Of a stretch of 42,875 nucleotides of DNA, positions 41,782 through 42,875 are shown one piece after another; position 1 is the first letter of the stretch, and each line of letters starts with the position of its first letter. Position numbers and translations under genes: made by a program. Under the pieces are notes generated by a model that saw nothing but the letters and a program-made list of their open reading frames with translations, was not told the DNA's origin and made no database searches. Source of the DNA: Bacteroidaceae bacterium (GTDB lineage: Bacteria; Bacteroidota; Bacteroidia; Bacteroidales; Bacteroidaceae); the NCBI GenBank assembly GCA_024697945.1, contig JAILRU010000105.1, positions 1 through 42,875 of the forward strand, written 5' to 3'.

Positions 41782-41789
41782 TAACTTTG
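41782..41789 (+). promoter_or_regulatory. Promoter -7 box of HU-HIG gene
   Basis: TAACTTTG, about 195 nt before the start codon. There is no TTG at -33; that position falls in the CGGA array, consistent with activator-dependent initiation. Confidence 0.6.
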
Positions 41790-41805
41790 CATCGTCAATC
41801 CGGAA

Positions 41806-41868
41806 AGACAAAATTTTTTCTTCCGCCGAGGAGAAAAATCTCCTCAGCTGAGAAGGAAAATTTAAGTG
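41806..41868. repeat. 22-bp tandem imperfect palindromes
   Basis: About three units at 22-bp spacing, each an A/T centre with GGAG/CTCC-type arms (gaggagaaaaatctcctc is an almost perfect palindrome). It falls within the predicted leader of the HU-HIG mRNA. Confidence 0.7.
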
Positions 41869-41972
41869 AAAAGTGAAAAGTGAAAAGTGAAAAATGAAAC
41901 ACCTAACCAAAACGAAAACCAAAACAACGAAAACGAAAACGAAAAACCAAAACACGAAAACCAAAACGAAAA
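41866..41972 (+). repeat. 7-nt and 6-nt arrays in the HU-HIG leader
   Basis: gtgaaaa at 41866, 41873, 41880 and 41887, then atgaaac; followed at ~41904-41972 by mixed cgaaaa and ccaaaa hexamers. A-rich on the mRNA strand, ending 12 nt before the ATG. Confidence 0.88.
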
Positions 41973-41984
41973 AATTTAACAACT

Positions 41985-42746
41985 ATGATTCACATTAAAG
42001 CACAACAGACTGTCGTTAAGTTCAACAAGGACGAGAACGACCCCGGGCAGCTCCTCTACGTGATGCGCCCAGAAACCTACAGCCGACTGGCTGAGAACAA
42101 AGTAATAAGCGAAGCAGCCGTGCGCAGCGGCATCCAGCGCGGTGCCCTCAAGGGCGCATGGGACGCCATCGGCGAAGTCATCAAGGCATGGGTGACGGAA
42201 GGTCACTCGGTAGCCATCCCCGGCCTGGGCAGCCTGCGCTTCAGCATGAACGCCGACGCTGTGGCCGACGTGAACGACGTGGCCAAGAGCCTCATCCGCA
42301 GCCGCAAGGTGGTCTTCACGCCCAGCGTGGACATCAAGAACGAGCTGAAGCAGACGAAGGTCTCCATCAGCTGCTACGACGTCAACGGCAACGAGGTGAA
42401 GCGCGTCACCGACGACTCCGAGAACGAGGAAGTCGAGGACGGTGAGAACCACAACGGAAACGGCGGCAGCGGCAGCGGCAGTCAGACCACTCTGACGGCT
42501 CCGACCATCGGCGGCACCTCTCCCTTCGCAGAGAGCACCCAGGTGACTATCTCCGGCCCCTCCGGCGCTGAGATTCGCTACACCACGGACGGCAGCACGC
42601 CCACCAGCGCAAGCTCGCTCTACAGCGCAGCCATCACCCTCTCTGACACCGCCACCGTGAAGGCCATCGCCATCAAGGACGGTCAGAGCAGCGAAGTGAC
42701 GACCAAGGTGTTCACCAAGAGCTCAGGCAGCGGCGACGCTGACTAA
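41985..42746 (+). CDS. HU-HIG: HU-like DNA-binding protein with Ig/chitobiase-like C-terminal domain
   Basis: 253 aa, no signal peptide, so cytoplasmic. Residues ~1-125 are an HU/IHF-like domain (LLYVMRPETYSRLAENKVIS, AVRSGIQRGALKGAWDAIGE, VAIPGLGSLRFSMN with the conserved GxGxxxF-type arm start). An acidic stretch and Gly/Ser linker (~140-166) leads to an Ig-like domain (~168-245, IRYTTDGSTPT, KAIAIKDGQSSEVTT) of the chitobiase C-terminal type. This is the HU-HIG arrangement known from Bacteroidota and linked to mobile elements and conflict loci. The same RYTTDG domain occurs in the secreted CotH protein of this window. Divergent from DUF4248. Confidence 0.85.
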   Translation: MIHIKAQQTVVKFNKDENDPGQLLYVMRPETYSRLAENKVISEAAVRSGIQRGALKGAWDAIGEVIKAWVTEGHSVAIPGLGSLRFSMNADAVADVNDVAKSLIRSRKVVFTPSVDIKNELKQTKVSISCYDVNGNEVKRVTDDSENEEVEDGENHNGNGGSGSGSQTTLTAPTIGGTSPFAESTQVTISGPSGAEIRYTTDGSTPTSASSLYSAAITLSDTATVKAIAIKDGQSSEVTTKVFTKSSGSGDAD

Positions 42747-42748
42747 AC

Positions 42749-42796
42749 AGACCCACCCCCGACCCCTCCCGTAATGGAGGGGAGTAGAGGGGAGCT
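42749..42796. repeat. C/G-run palindrome after HU-HIG
   Basis: cccctcc (42764-42770) against ggagggg (42776-42782) around cgtaat, with an adjoining C run and G run. It begins 3 nt past the HU-HIG stop codon and may act as a weak terminator or 3' stabiliser. Confidence 0.75.
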
Positions 42797-42846
42797 GAAA
42801 TGAGATGGCAGCAGCGGCTCGACGAGTGGCTGCTGCTTAAACCAAA

Positions 42847-42875
42847 CCACTAAAAAACTCAAAAACTTAAAAACT
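42847..42875 (+). repeat. 8-nt array at window end, probable leader of the next gene
   Basis: aaaaactc, aaaaactt, aaaaact at 8-nt spacing. By analogy with the other leaders a plus-strand start codon should follow just past the edge. Confidence 0.6.

Larger units (their letters stand above)
41563..41984. other. Divergent regulatory region between DUF4248 and HU-HIG
   Basis: 422 bp with no gene. From left: a ~110-nt DUF4248 leader, the DUF4248 promoter, a 10-bp-phased CGGA array, the HU-HIG -7 box, 22-bp palindromes, a gtgaaaa array and a cgaaaa/ccaaaa array up to the HU-HIG start. In the opposite direction the region is open in the DUF4248 frame, but that reading is repeat-derived. Confidence 0.75.

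Noticed and set aside
41563..41982. Extension of the DUF4248 frame to 202 codons
   Set aside because: The added sequence is translated from intergenic repeats (Phe/Val runs from cgaaaa repeats, then 22-bp palindromes) and spans its own promoter.
34264..42746. Complete prophage or integrative element
   Set aside because: No integrase, terminase, capsid, relaxase or att-like direct repeats at the borders were found. Only accessory-module families are seen.
42800..42853. 17-codon reading frame starting ATGAGATGG near the window end
   Set aside because: Too short, no similarity recognised, and it ends inside the presumed leader array of the next gene.

Overview
The window reads as a Bacteroidales chromosome, most likely Prevotellaceae or a close gut relative. 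Evidence: promoters of the Bacteroidota type (TTG, about 20 nt, TAnnTTTG) before many genes, almost no Shine-Dalgarno sequences, a TonB-dependent receptor, BspA-like and CotH-like secreted proteins with a Bacteroidales-type C-terminal tail, a PPi-dependent phosphofructokinase, a sodium-pumping methylmalonyl-CoA decarboxylase, and a VirE-N / DUF3987 / DUF4248 / HU-HIG accessory module. No integrase, rRNA, tRNA or CRISPR array was seen.

Layout. 1-5.1 kb: the C-terminal part of a TonB-dependent receptor (+) and a large secreted leucine-rich-repeat protein (-). 5.4-8.1 kb: anaerobic ribonucleotide reductase nrdD-nrdG. 8.4-16.8 kb: a 1460-aa secreted CotH / lamin-tail protein, an ABC-F ATPase and an M13 peptidase lipoprotein, all on the plus strand. 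16.8-17.5 kb: a repeat-rich gap between convergent genes. 17.5-21.6 kb (-): the mmdA-mmdD-mmdC-mmdB operon for Na+-translocating methylmalonyl-CoA decarboxylase (succinate to propionate), whose biotin subunit carries two biotinyl domains. 21.8-25.6 kb (+): a MATE transporter apparently read from a nearly leaderless mRNA, a phosphodiesterase, a mini-protein resembling a secretion tail, and an ECF sigma / membrane protein / Spy-like trio. 25.7-27.9 kb (-): a CrtI-like oxidoreductase and mazG. 28.1-31.4 kb (+): a second ECF sigma factor, fabD and a GH13 enzyme. 31.4-34.0 kb (-): pfp and a membrane-anchored GH25 lysozyme.

From about 34.2 kb to the right edge the content is accessory. A minus-strand set (SSB-like protein, unknown gene, VirE-N, DUF3987 ATPase, P5-like muramidase) and, at the right edge, DUF4248 and an HU-HIG protein transcribed divergently belong to a recurrent Bacteroidales module of unknown function. 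Between them lie cargo genes: a pair of small overlapping genes that share a 17-residue motif, an unknown regulator-like gene, a Bro-N/Fic fusion, and an acidic antitoxin-like protein followed by the last 29 codons of a ParE/RelE-type toxin.

Overlaid on the genes are several short-repeat families: (1) 22-23-bp tandem imperfect palindromes in intergenic regions; (2) C/G-run palindromes of the CCCCTCC...GGAGGGG type, found between genes and also in frame inside four genes; (3) 7-nt and 8-nt tandem arrays that mostly lie directly before start codons with the A-rich strand as mRNA, and also occur inside genes for surface proteins; (4) a 10-bp-phased CGGA array between the divergent DUF4248 and HU-HIG promoters. 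These, the matched-motif gene pair and the accessory module are the most unusual content.
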